Assembly: GCF_918797505.1 (NCBI RefSeq) | Contig: NC_092802.1 | Coordinates: forward strand, 13,845,480 to 13,909,479 | Direction: 5' to 3' | Origin: Bemisia tabaci | Taxonomy: Eukaryota > Arthropoda > Insecta > Hemiptera > Aleyrodidae | Length of the DNA: 64,000 nucleotides | Shown here: positions 29,356-40,092 of the stretch, in pieces | Numbering within the stretch: position 1 is the first letter of the stretch | Layout of the letters: each line of letters begins with the position of its first letter | Notes under the pieces: model-generated | The model's database searches: none | Seen by the model: only the letters and a program-made list of their open reading frames with translations | What the model was told of the DNA's origin: nothing | Position numbers and translations under genes: made by a program

Positions 29356-30960
29356 ATGGGCCCGTTGCACCGATTTTTTTTATTGCTTAAATCGAAAGAG
29401 CTAAGGCTCCTGATATCACAGGAATTTTCCTGGAGTTTTTTGATCACCGGAAACCCCCAAAAAATCAACTTAAAAACGCCTCAGAATTTGGATTTTCAAA
29501 ACGGTCGTTTCGGGTCCGCCATACTTGTGACGTGAAATGATATGACAGACCTGGTTTCTTCATCACTTACAATGTATTTTCCCGTAAGGAAATGGCAGCC
29601 GCTTTTCAAATGCAAATATCGAGTCAATCGATAATTTTTTGATCAAAATGGAAAGCAGGAATGGATTCCTCGTACGTTTAAATGGTTCAAACCTTCATTA
29701 GATAAATAAGAACCGACGGGATAAACCCTATTTTGAAGGAAGACTGTAGTCAATGGGCGATTGTTTACATCTGCTTAGTGATAACAGACATGGACATTAG
29801 CTCAATATTTGGCCATTTTCATGAGTTTTTACTTTTTCGTCACTATTTGAAGGTAAGTTTATTTTGTAAATCAATTGTTTAGTGCCTTAGGATCATGTTA
29901 AAAGCTGTAAAGGTATACTTTGTTACTTATTAATTCAGATCACACTCCGGCAGTCCAGCGCTCAAACCATGGATGTTCTCTTAATGCGTGTAAATCATTC
30001 TTAACTCTTCAACAAACATCTCAATAACATTCAGAACGTTCCCACGTTTTATTAACTTATGTTATTTTAAAATCCTGTGTGTTTTAAATGTAACACTATA
30101 CAGAAAAATTTATCGATAAAGTCTGGTAACCGAAGAAGGATCCTACGTCTACTTTCCTTGCCTCCAGCTTAAACATACCGGTCTCCTCATCTCATCAGTA
30201 TTGTCAAAGGTAAGTTTTTTTAATCATCAATGATTGATACTATCATTTTGGTGTCTTCAGTGAAGCATTAAAGGGTGAAATAGTAAGCAGTAACAACTGA
30301 CTTGCTACATCCAGGTTTGAGCGTTGGACTGCCGGAGTGTGATCTGAATTAATAAGTAACAAAGTATACCTTTACAGCTTTTAACATGATCCTAAGGCAC
30401 TAAACAATTGATTTACAAAATAAACTTACCTTCAAATAGTGACGAAAAAGTAAAAACTCATGAAAATGGCCAAATATTGAGCTAGTGTCCATGTCTGTTA
30501 TCACTAAGCAGATGTAAACAATCGCCCATTGACTACAGTCTTCCTTCAAAATAGGGTTTATCCCGTCGGTTCTTATTTATCTAATGAAGGTTTTAACCAT
30601 TTAAACGTACGAGGAATCCATTCCTGCTTTCCATTTTGATCAAAAAATTATCGATTGACTCGATATTTGCATTTGAAAAGCGGCTGCCATTTCCTTACGG
30701 GAAAATACATTGTAAGTGATGAAGAAACCAGGTCTGTCATATCATTTCACGTCACAAGCACAGAATACATATGGCTCCACCAATCACAAGTGTGGCGGTT
30801 GAAAAACAACCGTTTTGAATGGGTCGGTTCCAAAAACAGCTTTTTTTGAGTTTGAGAGGTCATTTCAAGGTTTTTTAGTAGCGCCATCGTTCTTTTCGTA
30901 AAATTTGCCATAAGAATCAGCCATCAATTTGCAAATCCCCGCACCTTGCAACAGGCCCAT
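29356..30960. mobile_element. 1.6-kb foldback element with TGGGCCCGTTGCA ends and 430-bp inner arms
   Basis: The ends are ATGGGCCCGTTGCACCG and CCTTGCAACAGGCCCAT. The inner arms, about 29535-29970 and 30318-30765, are near-identical reverse complements (for instance GGTATACTTTGTTACTTATT against AATAAGTAACAAAGTATACC). The unique loop is 29990-30300. A half copy of the same element lies at 41593-42287. Confidence 0.85.
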
Positions 30961-31626
30961 TCTCATAAGGGAATTCAGCCGTGCCAAGGAAGAACGCCGT
31001 ATGAACATTCGAGAGTTGCCAAATTTCCTCCGATAAAATGTTCATTTTTAAAGAAAGTTATCAACATTTTTCCGTGAAATTTTTACACTATTTGGATCCA
31101 ATTACGAAAGAAATTCTTTCATTACATATACATTTCTCTGATGTTTCTGTTTTATTCTCTCCGATTGCATAAGTAGTTATGTCCTCATTTCATTTCCTTC
31201 CCCTTTCATTCTTTCTTCTTTGGTAGCATCTGTATCCATTTACAATTATTATTTTAAAATAGTTTTCCCTTGCATACATTTGAAGCTTCAAACGGAACCT
31301 ATTTGTTTTAATGATATTTCCCGCTAAATCATGGCTTTTCCCATGAAGGCAGCCTTTCGTCCTTCCCAGACTTTACCTTTGCCAGATAAGTTCCTTTTTC
31401 ACGACTTTTTCCAGTTTAAATCCAAGAAAAATATTCCCAGTAATAGCACAATCAGGCAACCCCACGAGTGAAATTGAAAAAGGAGGAATCGCTAAAAAGT
31501 GAGATCCTTCGAAGTTTATATTAATGAGATTAATGAGATGATGTTGCCTCATATTTTTCTCGACGTTGCCATATACTACAGAAAATTATTTGTACGGCAA
31601 CGATAGTCGGAAAAACTACCACAAAT

Positions 31627-31884
31627 CGACGGTGAAACAACCAAACCACGTATCTCGGTTTGCGACGTCGCAGACTTCGCCTGTCATACTTTTTTTTTTT
31701 TTAAATGAAAAACTACTTAACATCCAGTCTTGACAATTTCTGTAATTTTTCCTCTTTGTGCGGAGAAAATTCCGTGAAAATTTCAAGGAATGATATTTAT
31801 TTGGTCTACCTCAAAAAAATAAAATGTGAGCGTAGATTTTTAAACACCGCAAACGAGATACGTGGTTTGGTAGTTTCGCCGTCG
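31627..31884. mobile_element. CGACGG-family MITE with perfect 4-bp duplication (258 bp)
   Basis: The ends are CGACGGTGAAACAACCAAAC and TTTGGTAGTTTCGCCGTCG. It is flanked on both sides by AAAT (31623-31626 and 31885-31888). The interior includes ACGTATCTCGGTTTGCGACG and CACCGCAAACGAGATACGTG, inverted with respect to each other. Confidence 0.9.
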
Positions 31885-31888
31885 AAAT

Positions 31889-33350
31889 GTACTTTGTGCG
31901 GAAAAGGTAGTCAACCGAGCCAGGAATCGCAGCTTCTAATTGCAAAACGAGGTTCTTGTGAAAGTGGCTTTTTTACTATTGTGCCCCGTATGATTTGGCA
32001 ACAGCTGATTTTCCTCGGTTACTTTCAAGAATTACAGCTCATTTATTGGATAGAGAACCATAGCCGGAGAAACCGCCAGACGTAAGGTCGAGAGACTGAC
32101 AAAAGGATTAGAGGCCAAATAAAAATTTCAAAAAAAAAAAAGGTCGGGAGACGACACGAATTTTCAGAAAAAAGATGTCAACTGCCAACGGGACGGTAGG
32201 AAGCTAAAAATAAAATGCGTTTTTCTCCGAGTCTCCAACCGCAATTTGTTTCATTCGTCATGAAATCTCGGTGCTCGTTCCATTGCGCGACGCTACGCTT
32301 GAGCAATTTTTCCAAAAAGCCAAAATACGTCAAAGTAGAAAGCTATATGTAGTGCTTCATGTGCGCGCCCTTATGTGGTGGTTTAGTTTTCAGATAGAGA
32401 CCAAGTTGCGTTGTGCTCAGCAGTGTTTCCCCGAACCATCTTGTTTTTCTGACATTTTTTGTTTGCCAGTACCTGATGTTGTTGAACTATCGTAAAACTT
32501 GTCCTTTTTTATCCAGCACTCTTTATTTGATAAACCTGCGACTCTTGCCGGAAGTGTTATCTTAATCTAAATATATGATGTACGCATTATATTATAAGGC
32601 TCCACAATCATATATATTGTAACATTTGATGAATAAACTATCTTAATTTTATTGGTGCTATTGACACTCAGTCATTTGGAATTTATAAGAAACCGAATAT
32701 ATGAATCCATTTTTTACCCTCCTGGAACTTTACCCGTACAATAAATATAGAAAAAGGTTCTAGAAACTACGAAAAATAAATTTTTGTCCATTTCAGTTTT
32801 GTGTACCATGAAGTGTCCGACTGTTACAAAAGTTTTCATATTTTTTCTGGAAATCACTTCTTATCAACGCACGGGTTCGTATTATCTCTTACTTCTTTTC
32901 TACCTTTGTATGATAAACAAGTCAAATTTTTACAGTTGTGCCCACCCTAATAAATCCATAAAACGAGACTCGTTGAATTTTAAAGGACTCAGAGGAATCA
33001 TTACACAAAAAAGGGAGAAACATTTACTTAAATTTAATCGCTGAAAGTCTCTAATACATTCAATGTGAGTGCAAGGAAGTTTTCTGTCATTGTGTTGCTG
33101 AATGTATAAAATGACAGTAACCGTAAAAATGCCGAGAAAATTTTTTTTGGGACTTTAAATCGAGGACGTCCCGTAAAGGGATGGTGGCAGGGCGTTGACG
33201 AGGGGATGCTGCAGTGTCAGTTGCACGATAATCTCTGGGAATGATGGACATAATATGTGACGCTTTTGTGTCTCAGAACGCCAGAGTGCGTTGTAGGAGT
33301 GACTTCATACAATACATTAATTGAAGCGATCCCTTTGAATCGGGATAATA
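31889..33350. other. Spacer, no gene seen
   Basis: The open frames here (for example 32271-32495 and 32784-33044) look random. A segment at about 32780-32900 (TTTTTCTGGAAATCACTTCT...GGGTTCGTATTATC) has a diverged relative at about 46850-46960, so it is probably an old dispersed repeat. Confidence 0.35.
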
Positions 33351-33489
33351 TGGACTGCATTTTGCAATTTGGAACTATAAATTCTGGCTCCTCTGTAAAA
33401 ACACTTATGTGCGTAGGGAAACTAATGACGCATACGTTGTTTTTAAACCGGGCGAGAATTTGTAGTTATGAATTGCAAAATGTAGTCCA
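33351..33489. mobile_element. 139-bp short foldback, TGGACTGCATTTTGC ends (copy 2)
   Basis: The ends are TGGACTGCATTTTGCAATTT and AATTGCAAAATGTAGTCCA. It has the same length as the copy at 19301-19439, but the interior runs the other way. It abuts the 3' end of the Penelope-like element. Confidence 0.75.
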
Positions 33490-33493
33490 TATG

Positions 33494-33728
33494 ATAAAAG
33501 AACAACTTAATTTGGGGAAAAGGCTGCAAATAAAGAAAAAGGAATAAACAAAACCCGGGACGTTTCAAAATAATAACAATTTCATTATCAACCGGAAAAT
33601 AAATTAAAAACAAAAACGAGCCGTCGCTCCGCTGTAATTGCGAGACCGAGACTGATTACCAGGTAAACAGACTCGGCACAGTGCAGCAAAATCAAAGCAC
33701 ACAAGACAAAGATTACAAAAAAGGATGG
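33494..33728 (-). repeat. Penelope terminal repeat (PLTR), downstream copy
   Basis: About 235 bp are repeated almost exactly at 36652-36880 in the same direction, and again in reverse at about 41040-41284. Here it begins just after the reverse-transcriptase stop codon. Direct terminal repeats of this kind (PLTRs) are typical of Penelope-like elements. Confidence 0.8.
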
Positions 33729-33732
33729 AAAT

Positions 33733-36261
33733 TTAATCACCAGCTCCCTCTGGGAGGAAAAACTGGTGATAAGAGGCACAGAGACCATCAACATCAGCGC
33801 GGTAATTACAAAGTTTGTTCCTGCGCTTCAAGATATTCATCATTTCGAGGAGAAGACGCGGAAAATAACGCTTTTCGGAGGCTAAAATTTTAGCCCCCCC
33901 GAAGTCAAAGCGATGCACCTCTGCATCTTGGTGGTGCTGCAAGGCAGTCTTCTCCCCTTTCCCATATCGATGTTGAGAAAGCCTCTTTTTTAGTACCTGG
34001 GATGTCTGTCCTACGTACCCGACTTCACAATCCTGACACTGTACGTAGTAAACGACGCCAGCCACCAAGTCATTAGTTCTTTTTGATTTCAAATTGGACA
34101 TTAAAAAACCGAGATCGTTATATTTGGTATGCACAACAGAAAATCCATACTTTTTTAAAACATTTGCTAAGCTTTCCGACAAAAGGGGCACATATGGCAA
34201 AGAAATCAGTTTGTCAAATTTTATTTGACCCTTTTTACAACCATAATTTTGGTGTTTTCCACTTCCTTTTTCCCTCAACACTTTTGAGAATTCCCGATCA
34301 ACAAGAGTGCTAGGGTAACAATTTTCGAGCAACAATCTCTTCCCTATCTTTATAGTTTCTGAGAGAAACTGATGGTCGGTAAGACGCACAATTCGCTGCG
34401 CTAAATTGGTGACAACATTTTTCTTGTAAATTTCAGGCTGCACAGAAAGGTAATTTAAATAACGCCCTGATGAAGTTGGCTTCTGGTACCATTGGCAAAC
34501 AGCTAAATTACCCTCACGATGGACCGACAGATCAAGAAAATTAATTTTGCCATCAATTTCCTCTTCCAGAGAAAATTGAATGGCAGGATTTCTAGAATTG
34601 CAAAATTCAAGAATAAGTCCCGTATGCTGTTTGCAAACCATAGAAAAACTGTCATCAACATATCTTTTATAATTCAAAATAGGGAAAGGTATGTTAGCGT
34701 GCAAATCATCATCAAAAAATTCCATAACAATTTCAGCCAACACCGAAGAGACACTGCCACCCATAGCAAGGCCACTAACTTGTTGGTAAAAGGTGGAATC
34801 AAATTGAAAAACAGTTGAATTTATGCACACTTTTAAACCATATAGAAACTGCTCTTTTGGAATGGAGCAATGCTCTTGAATTTCATTCCACCGGCGCTCA
34901 ACACATTCAAGGGCTAGATCAGAAGAAATATTGGTGTACATAGATTCAACATCTAAAGAAATAAAAATGTAGCCATCGGGCACTTCCATCCTGTTGATGA
35001 AGTTGTAAAATTCAAAAGAATTGGCAATGTGAAAATTTGATTTACCCACGATATTGACCAAAATTGACGAGTACATTTTTGAAAGAGTGTAAAAAGGGCA
35101 TCCAACGGAGCTAACAATGGGGCGCATTGGATTATTTGGCTTATGCAGTTTTATCAAACCGTATATCCGTGACACCATGGCACCTGAGACTTTAAGTGAA
35201 TTAGCTAGATGTTCAGAGATGTAACCTGCCGCATACCAGGATTTTGCCAAATAATTATTTTTGGCGGACTGCGAGGGCACTAGTGAAGTGTTGATTTGTT
35301 TATACGTTGTACGATCGTCCAACAACGTTTGCATCTTAGTATTGTAGTCAACACTATTCATGATAACGGTTTTATTGGTTTTGTCAGCTAAAATAATTTT
35401 AATTTGAGGATTGTCTTTGATGAACCAAAAAGTGTGAATGATGTCACTTTTCAGGGAGCGCATATAAAAACATTCCTTAAAACGCCTGTTGGAACTAACA
35501 TTGATATTTTCATGGCCTGAAACTCTCTTCGCCAAATAGATGTAATTTCTAATGACATGACAAACTTTACCTCTGATGATGTCAATAAACGGAGGATGAA
35601 ATCTTAGCGTATTTTCGATGTTAGCAATGATGCGATCTAAAGGCACAGGTCGAAAAATAGATTTTTCACTCGGAAATTTGAAAAACGGAATGCAAAATTT
35701 AGGCCCAAGACATAGAACCCTCATTGCAAAATCCGGTATTTGAGTATCAGACAGATTCTCCACCCACGCGTCCTTTTTGTTGAAGAAAGGCTGGAAAGTT
35801 TGATGATACTTTTTTAAAGAATTACCTTTTAATACATTAAATTTCTTAGCAAGATTTTTATTGACTCTTCTCCACAGCTTTTGGTTTCTGAGAGTTAAAT
35901 TATGTAAGAAATCAACAATAACAACCTCGGGCAGTGTTGTTTTTAGAAAATAAATAATTTGATTAAGATGCCTTGATATGTTACTAATCAAAGCATGGAC
36001 ATCGTCTATACACAGTTGTAAAAAATCATGCTTGAATTTTTCTACCAACATGCATGCCTTGTTTTTCCGAGCAGTTAGTAAATCGGTCATATGTTCATGT
36101 TTAACCTGAATGAAGGAGGGTACAAGCTGAAATTTTCTACAGGAAAGCAGAAAAATCTTCCTGCAATTTGCCAAAACCAACTTTTTACTTGCATTATTCA
36201 GTTCCTTCAAGGCACGGACTGTTTTTTGCCCATGGCACCTTAAAACAAATTGATAAAACAT
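33733..36261 (-). CDS. Penelope-like element reverse transcriptase with C-terminal GIY-YIG endonuclease
   Basis: One intact 842-codon frame. Reverse transcriptase motifs appear in order: GLIKLHKPNNPMRPIVSS (about residue 365), FISLDVESMYTN with the first catalytic Asp (about 430), SGLAMGGSVSS (about 495), YKRYVDDSFSM with the YVDD catalytic pair (about 530) and INFLDLSV (about 565). The C-terminus carries VVYYVQCQDCEVGYVGQT (about 735), then LKKRLSQHRYG and the Glu-bearing RLLLEMMNILKR, which form a GIY-YIG nuclease. This domain pair defines Penelope-like retroelements, which copy themselves by target-primed reverse transcription. All catalytic residues that I can place are present, and there are no internal stops. 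The N-terminal 280 residues are Lys-rich and not recognised. Direct PLTRs flank the unit at 33494 and 36652. It could be a recently active copy. Confidence 0.95.
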   Translation of the reverse strand: MFYQFVLRCHGQKTVRALKELNNASKKLVLANCRKIFLLSCRKFQLVPSFIQVKHEHMTDLLTARKNKACMLVEKFKHDFLQLCIDDVHALISNISRHLNQIIYFLKTTLPEVVIVDFLHNLTLRNQKLWRRVNKNLAKKFNVLKGNSLKKYHQTFQPFFNKKDAWVENLSDTQIPDFAMRVLCLGPKFCIPFFKFPSEKSIFRPVPLDRIIANIENTLRFHPPFIDIIRGKVCHVIRNYIYLAKRVSGHENINVSSNRRFKECFYMRSLKSDIIHTFWFIKDNPQIKIILADKTNKTVIMNSVDYNTKMQTLLDDRTTYKQINTSLVPSQSAKNNYLAKSWYAAGYISEHLANSLKVSGAMVSRIYGLIKLHKPNNPMRPIVSSVGCPFYTLSKMYSSILVNIVGKSNFHIANSFEFYNFINRMEVPDGYIFISLDVESMYTNISSDLALECVERRWNEIQEHCSIPKEQFLYGLKVCINSTVFQFDSTFYQQVSGLAMGGSVSSVLAEIVMEFFDDDLHANIPFPILNYKRYVDDSFSMVCKQHTGLILEFCNSRNPAIQFSLEEEIDGKINFLDLSVHREGNLAVCQWYQKPTSSGRYLNYLSVQPEIYKKNVVTNLAQRIVRLTDHQFLSETIKIGKRLLLENCYPSTLVDREFSKVLREKGSGKHQNYGCKKGQIKFDKLISLPYVPLLSESLANVLKKYGFSVVHTKYNDLGFLMSNLKSKRTNDLVAGVVYYVQCQDCEVGYVGQTSQVLKKRLSQHRYGKGEKTALQHHQDAEVHRFDFGGAKILASEKRYFPRLLLEMMNILKRRNKLCNYRADVDGLCASYHQFFLPEGAGD

Positions 36262-36651
36262 TACGGCCTAGAGAAACAAATTTACAACCTAGAAACAGGA
36301 AAATCTGTCAAAATTTAAGCATTTGAATTGAAATCCGATTTTTAAAAAAATATTGAATAGAAGTCTAATTAAAGTAAAAGGTGCGACAGTCAAGATATAA
36401 AATCAGCAATTAAAAATTATATGAGAGACATGGAGAATAAAATGATGCAAAAGGTTACGAACCGACAACGTCAGATAATACATACGTATTGAAAAGTGCA
36501 AAATCAAACTGATCGAAACAACCTGATAACAAATGACGCGATATCCACGTATGCAACGCGACGACATAGAGACATAGAGGAAACAAAGAAATGAAGTAAA
36601 CGACCCAACTATACAGAATGAGAAACAACTTAATCAGCCAAAATACACGTA

Positions 36652-36880
36652 ATAAAAGAACAACTTAATTTGGGGAAAAGGCTGCAAATAAAGAAAAAGG
36701 AATAAACAAAACCCGGGACGTTTCAAAATAATAACAATTTCATTATCAACCGGAAAATAAATTAAAAACAAAAACGAGCCGTCGCTCCGCTGTAATTGCG
36801 AGACCGAGACTGATTACCAGGTAAACAGACTCGGCACAGTGCAACAAAATCAAAGCACACAAGACAAAGAGTACAAGTAG
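36652..36880 (-). repeat. Penelope terminal repeat (PLTR), upstream copy
   Basis: A near-identical direct copy of 33494-33728, placed 5' of the reverse-transcriptase gene with about 390 bp of leader between. Its outer edge (AAGAGTACAAGTAG) directly joins an inverted, 5'-truncated second Penelope copy that starts at about 36884. Confidence 0.8.
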
Positions 36881-37439
36881 TTGTTACCCTAGCACTCTTG
36901 TTGATCGGGAATTCTCAAAAGTGTTGAGGGAAAAAGGAAGTGGAAAACACCAAAATTATGGTTGTAAAAAGGGTCAAATAAAATTTGACAAACTGATTTC
37001 TTTGCCATATGTGCCCCTTTTGTCGGAAAGCTTAGCAAATGTTTTAAAAAAGTATGGATTTTCTGTTGTGCATACCAAATATAACGATCTCGGTTTCTTA
37101 ATGTCCAATTTGAAATCAAACAAGTTGGTTTTTGCAATCGCTAGCGATAGCAATATTCGTCATGGGAACTTTTGCTTCTGGGATATGAAAATTTTAAGGT
37201 ACAGTTCGTTTGTAGTATCTTCAGAATTGAAGGGGCTATGTAATTTTGTGTCGACATCTCTTTTTTAACATTTTTAATTTTTTTTCTTTGCATACAAGAA
37301 AGCTGTTATTTACCAATTATTTATTTTCGTTGGATTATGTATGGTTTTTGGAAGTTAACGCATTTAACTTTCAGTTTCGTTTTTTCGGCGTAAAGTATGA
37401 TATTTTTACTCTACGCATATGCCCGAATACGCATCATAA

Positions 37440-37692
37440 CGACGGTGAAACTACCAAACCACGTATCTCGTTTGCGGTGTTTAAAAATCTCCGCTCACAT
37501 TTTATTTTTTTGAAGTAGACCAAATCAATATCATTCCTTGAAATTTTCTCAGAATTTTCTCCGCACGAAGAGGAAAAATCACGGAAATTTTCAAGACTGG
37601 ACGTTAAGTAGCTTTTCATTTAAAAAATAAAGTATGACAGAAAGTCTGCGACGTCGCAAACCGAGATACGTGGTTTGGTAGTTTCACCGTCG
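37440..37692. mobile_element. CGACGG-family MITE with 4-bp duplication and an empty-site paralogue
   Basis: The ends are CGACGGTGAAACTACCAAAC and TTTGGTAGTTTCACCGTCG. It is flanked by ATAA on both sides (37436-37439 and 37693-37696). In composite copy 1 the same place (near 21360) reads GCATCATAAGTGACC with a single ATAA and no element, which is direct evidence of insertion. Confidence 0.95.
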
Positions 37693-38334
37693 ATAAGTGA
37701 CCTATGTGCTTCCTAAGTTGCCATTTTTTTCATTCAAATAGATGTAACCGAAATGTTAGATGTGTACTACCTATACTACTTTCATGTCATTGCTTTATTT
37801 ATTTATTTACTTTTTGCGTAGGTATAAATTGTTATTTTTTGCTGAATTTTGGAGAAAATATTGCTTTAAGAACGAGGAATGTAAATTAATTTTATTGAAA
37901 AAAGATAATACCATCATTAATTTGGGCGAACAGAGAAAATATACATCAATATTTGGGTCAACATCTCCCTGATTATATAAAGGATGAATATATTAGTATT
38001 TCTGTATCAAAAAACTTAGCTTTTGTCTTCAGAGATACGATGATTCTAGTCCCAGTCAATTTGTTTTATTGAAAAAACAAAAAAAACAAAAAATAAATAA
38101 AAAAAAAAAAAAAAACTGAAATGTTAGACATACTATTTTCATGTCTTTCTATTTGTATCAATAGGTACTTTTTGCTTAACTTACGAACGTTGAATGCAAA
38201 TTTGATTATATGAAGGAGGTATATTCCAGTACTTTTGTTTAACATATTAACTCACGAGAAAATGTTCGTACATTTATCATCTACTATTAATTATTTTTTG
38301 ATGATTAGTCTAAAACATTCAATACAACCATTAA

Positions 38335-39196
38335 ACAAGCAGGAAGCTCCAACGCATTGGCGTCGGAGAGCGGCTCTGGGGGCAGTAGTTGTAGTCAAGA
38401 ATGAGGGCCTAGACACATTTTGTCATTGATGTACAATCCGACAACTGTCGATTCATGTTTTGTAACTTAGCAGATTTACGTAGCCGGTGTATAAATGTGT
38501 ATTGGGCTTTGATATGGCGAATACATGGCATTATCACTTGTTGTATACTTTTAATTTTGAAAGCTCTTTGGAGGTCCGCTTCCTAAAAAATCTCTGGTTG
38601 ATAAGTCGTTTAGCGAGGCTGCAAAAAATTTGCATTTTTATATCTGAAAGTGTAGGTATTGGTTGCAAAAAATCAAAACAATATCGAATTGCGATATATT
38701 ACACAGTTAAGATAGGGCTATGTCCTGTCGTAAGCGGCGACATACAGTCGATATCATTTCAATAATCGCCCCAATGGCCACGATAGTTGTTAGACGTTTA
38801 CGGTTTCCCTGGTAACCTTTGTTTGCTATCAGCTGATATCGAGTAAATGACTAGGAAGCTCCAACCCAGTGGTTAAAGCTTCCTTAACCGCGAAAACTTT
38901 AAAATTCAAATTTTCAAATTTTGAACGTAAAGTACATTTTTTCCATCACGAGATAAAAGCACAAACAAGTTTTGAATTGTTGACTGTATCACCATGATTC
39001 CAAAAATACAATACAAAACATAGCATTGACTAACAATAAAACAGTATGCAATAAAATAAAGTCATGACAAGGAACATAGCCGAAAATGGCGCCGATTCCC
39101 ATCAACCAACGCGCGGTCTCTACAATGTAACATGCTGCATTGATACTCCCCAGCTGGGACCGTCCGGAATAGCAGCTCTAGTGCAAGCACCAGAGC
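38335..39196. mobile_element. 862-bp insertion in composite copy 3, type unknown
   Basis: Copy 1 reads ACCATTAAAAAGTAGTTCCC without a break; copy 3 has 862 extra bases between CCATTAAA and AAGTAGTACC. The insert starts CAAGCAGGAAGCTCCAACGC, close to the CAAGCAGTGAACTCCAAC end of a repeat at 63866, and repeats AGGAAGCTCCAAC internally near 38851. I see no terminal inverted repeats and no coding frame that I trust. Confidence 0.5.
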
Positions 39197-39210
39197 CGCT
39201 AAAAGTAGTA

Positions 39211-39299
39211 CCTAACGACGGGTATCGAACTCACGAGCGCCGGGTGCCCGCACCTGATCACAAATACGAGGCGGATTAGTCAACTAGGCTATGACGGAT
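39211..39299 (-). repeat. tRNA-like block in composite repeat copy 3
   Basis: The minus strand has CATAGCCTAGTTGACTAATC (A box form) and GTGAGTTCGATACCCGTCG (B box form). It is the third copy of the tRNA-derived block at 22069 and 23238. Confidence 0.6.
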
Positions 39300-40092
39300 T
39301 CACGTGAGCGTCTTTTAAATGCTATTTTTAAAAATAGCATTTAAAAGACTCGGGCAATGGGCGGGACTTATCACAAGAGACCTCGACGCTTTGTTGCTGA
39401 GAAAGCGCATTGCTGTAGGAGCCATGGTTCGCACTCTTTTAATGCGTCTCGAGGTCCATCCCAGCACGCATTCCGATCGCGGCAGTTGAGCTAAGGCAAT
39501 ATTTGCGTATCCATGAATTAAATCAATCAATCGAGCTCTGATTTTGACTTCTTTATCCGTAACGAGTCCTCCAGAACAATTTTCCACCTTGTACGATGGT
39601 TATTATTTCTTTACTTCTATTTTTCAAATTTGAGGTGGGATAATGGCGGCTTCTCAAGAACACCGAGGTAGGCGATCTTTTGCACCAACGAACAGAAAAC
39701 TGATGGCGAAAAATAACCAATCAGAACCTCCCAAAAAAAAGAATTTGCCTAAAAACGGAACTTCGTGGTTCTGCGCAGATTTACCAGTCAGACACGACAT
39801 CTCAATGTGGAAAAAAACTCGCTGAAAGCGAATTTTAGCAATCAACACAACTTGACGTAGAGACATGATTGGCTAAAAAATACAACGGTTTTTGATACAT
39901 CGGAAAATCAACCAAAAATCGGAGACTGGGCGAAACGCTCAAGGTCGCAGAGGTATAGGGAATCCCATAGCGAAAGCAACGGAACGATTCTAATATCATG
40001 GGGAACTCCGTTCCCATGACAAAAGAACTAATGACTTGGTGGCTGGCGTCGTTTACTACGTACAGTGTCAGGATTGTGAAGTCGGGTACGTA

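Larger units (their letters stand above)
37121..40020. mobile_element. Composite non-autonomous repeat, copy 3, inserted in Penelope copy 2
   Basis: Both ends abut Penelope codons (TTGAAATCAAA on the left, AAAAGAACTAATG on the right), so the boundaries are precise to within a few A residues, compatible with a 2-bp AA duplication. It is 2.9 kb long. It differs from copy 1 by a CGACGG MITE (37440-37692) and an 862-bp insertion (about 38335-39196), and it holds the tRNA-like block at 39211-39299. Confidence 0.8.

Noticed and set aside
33494..33728. Hammerhead ribozyme in the Penelope PLTR
   Set aside because: Such ribozymes are known in Penelope-like elements, but I could not find a CTGANGA core paired with a GAAA box at workable spacing. 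The nearest text (GGTTGATAATG...TTGAAACG) lacks the core bases. A covariance-model search on both strands would decide.
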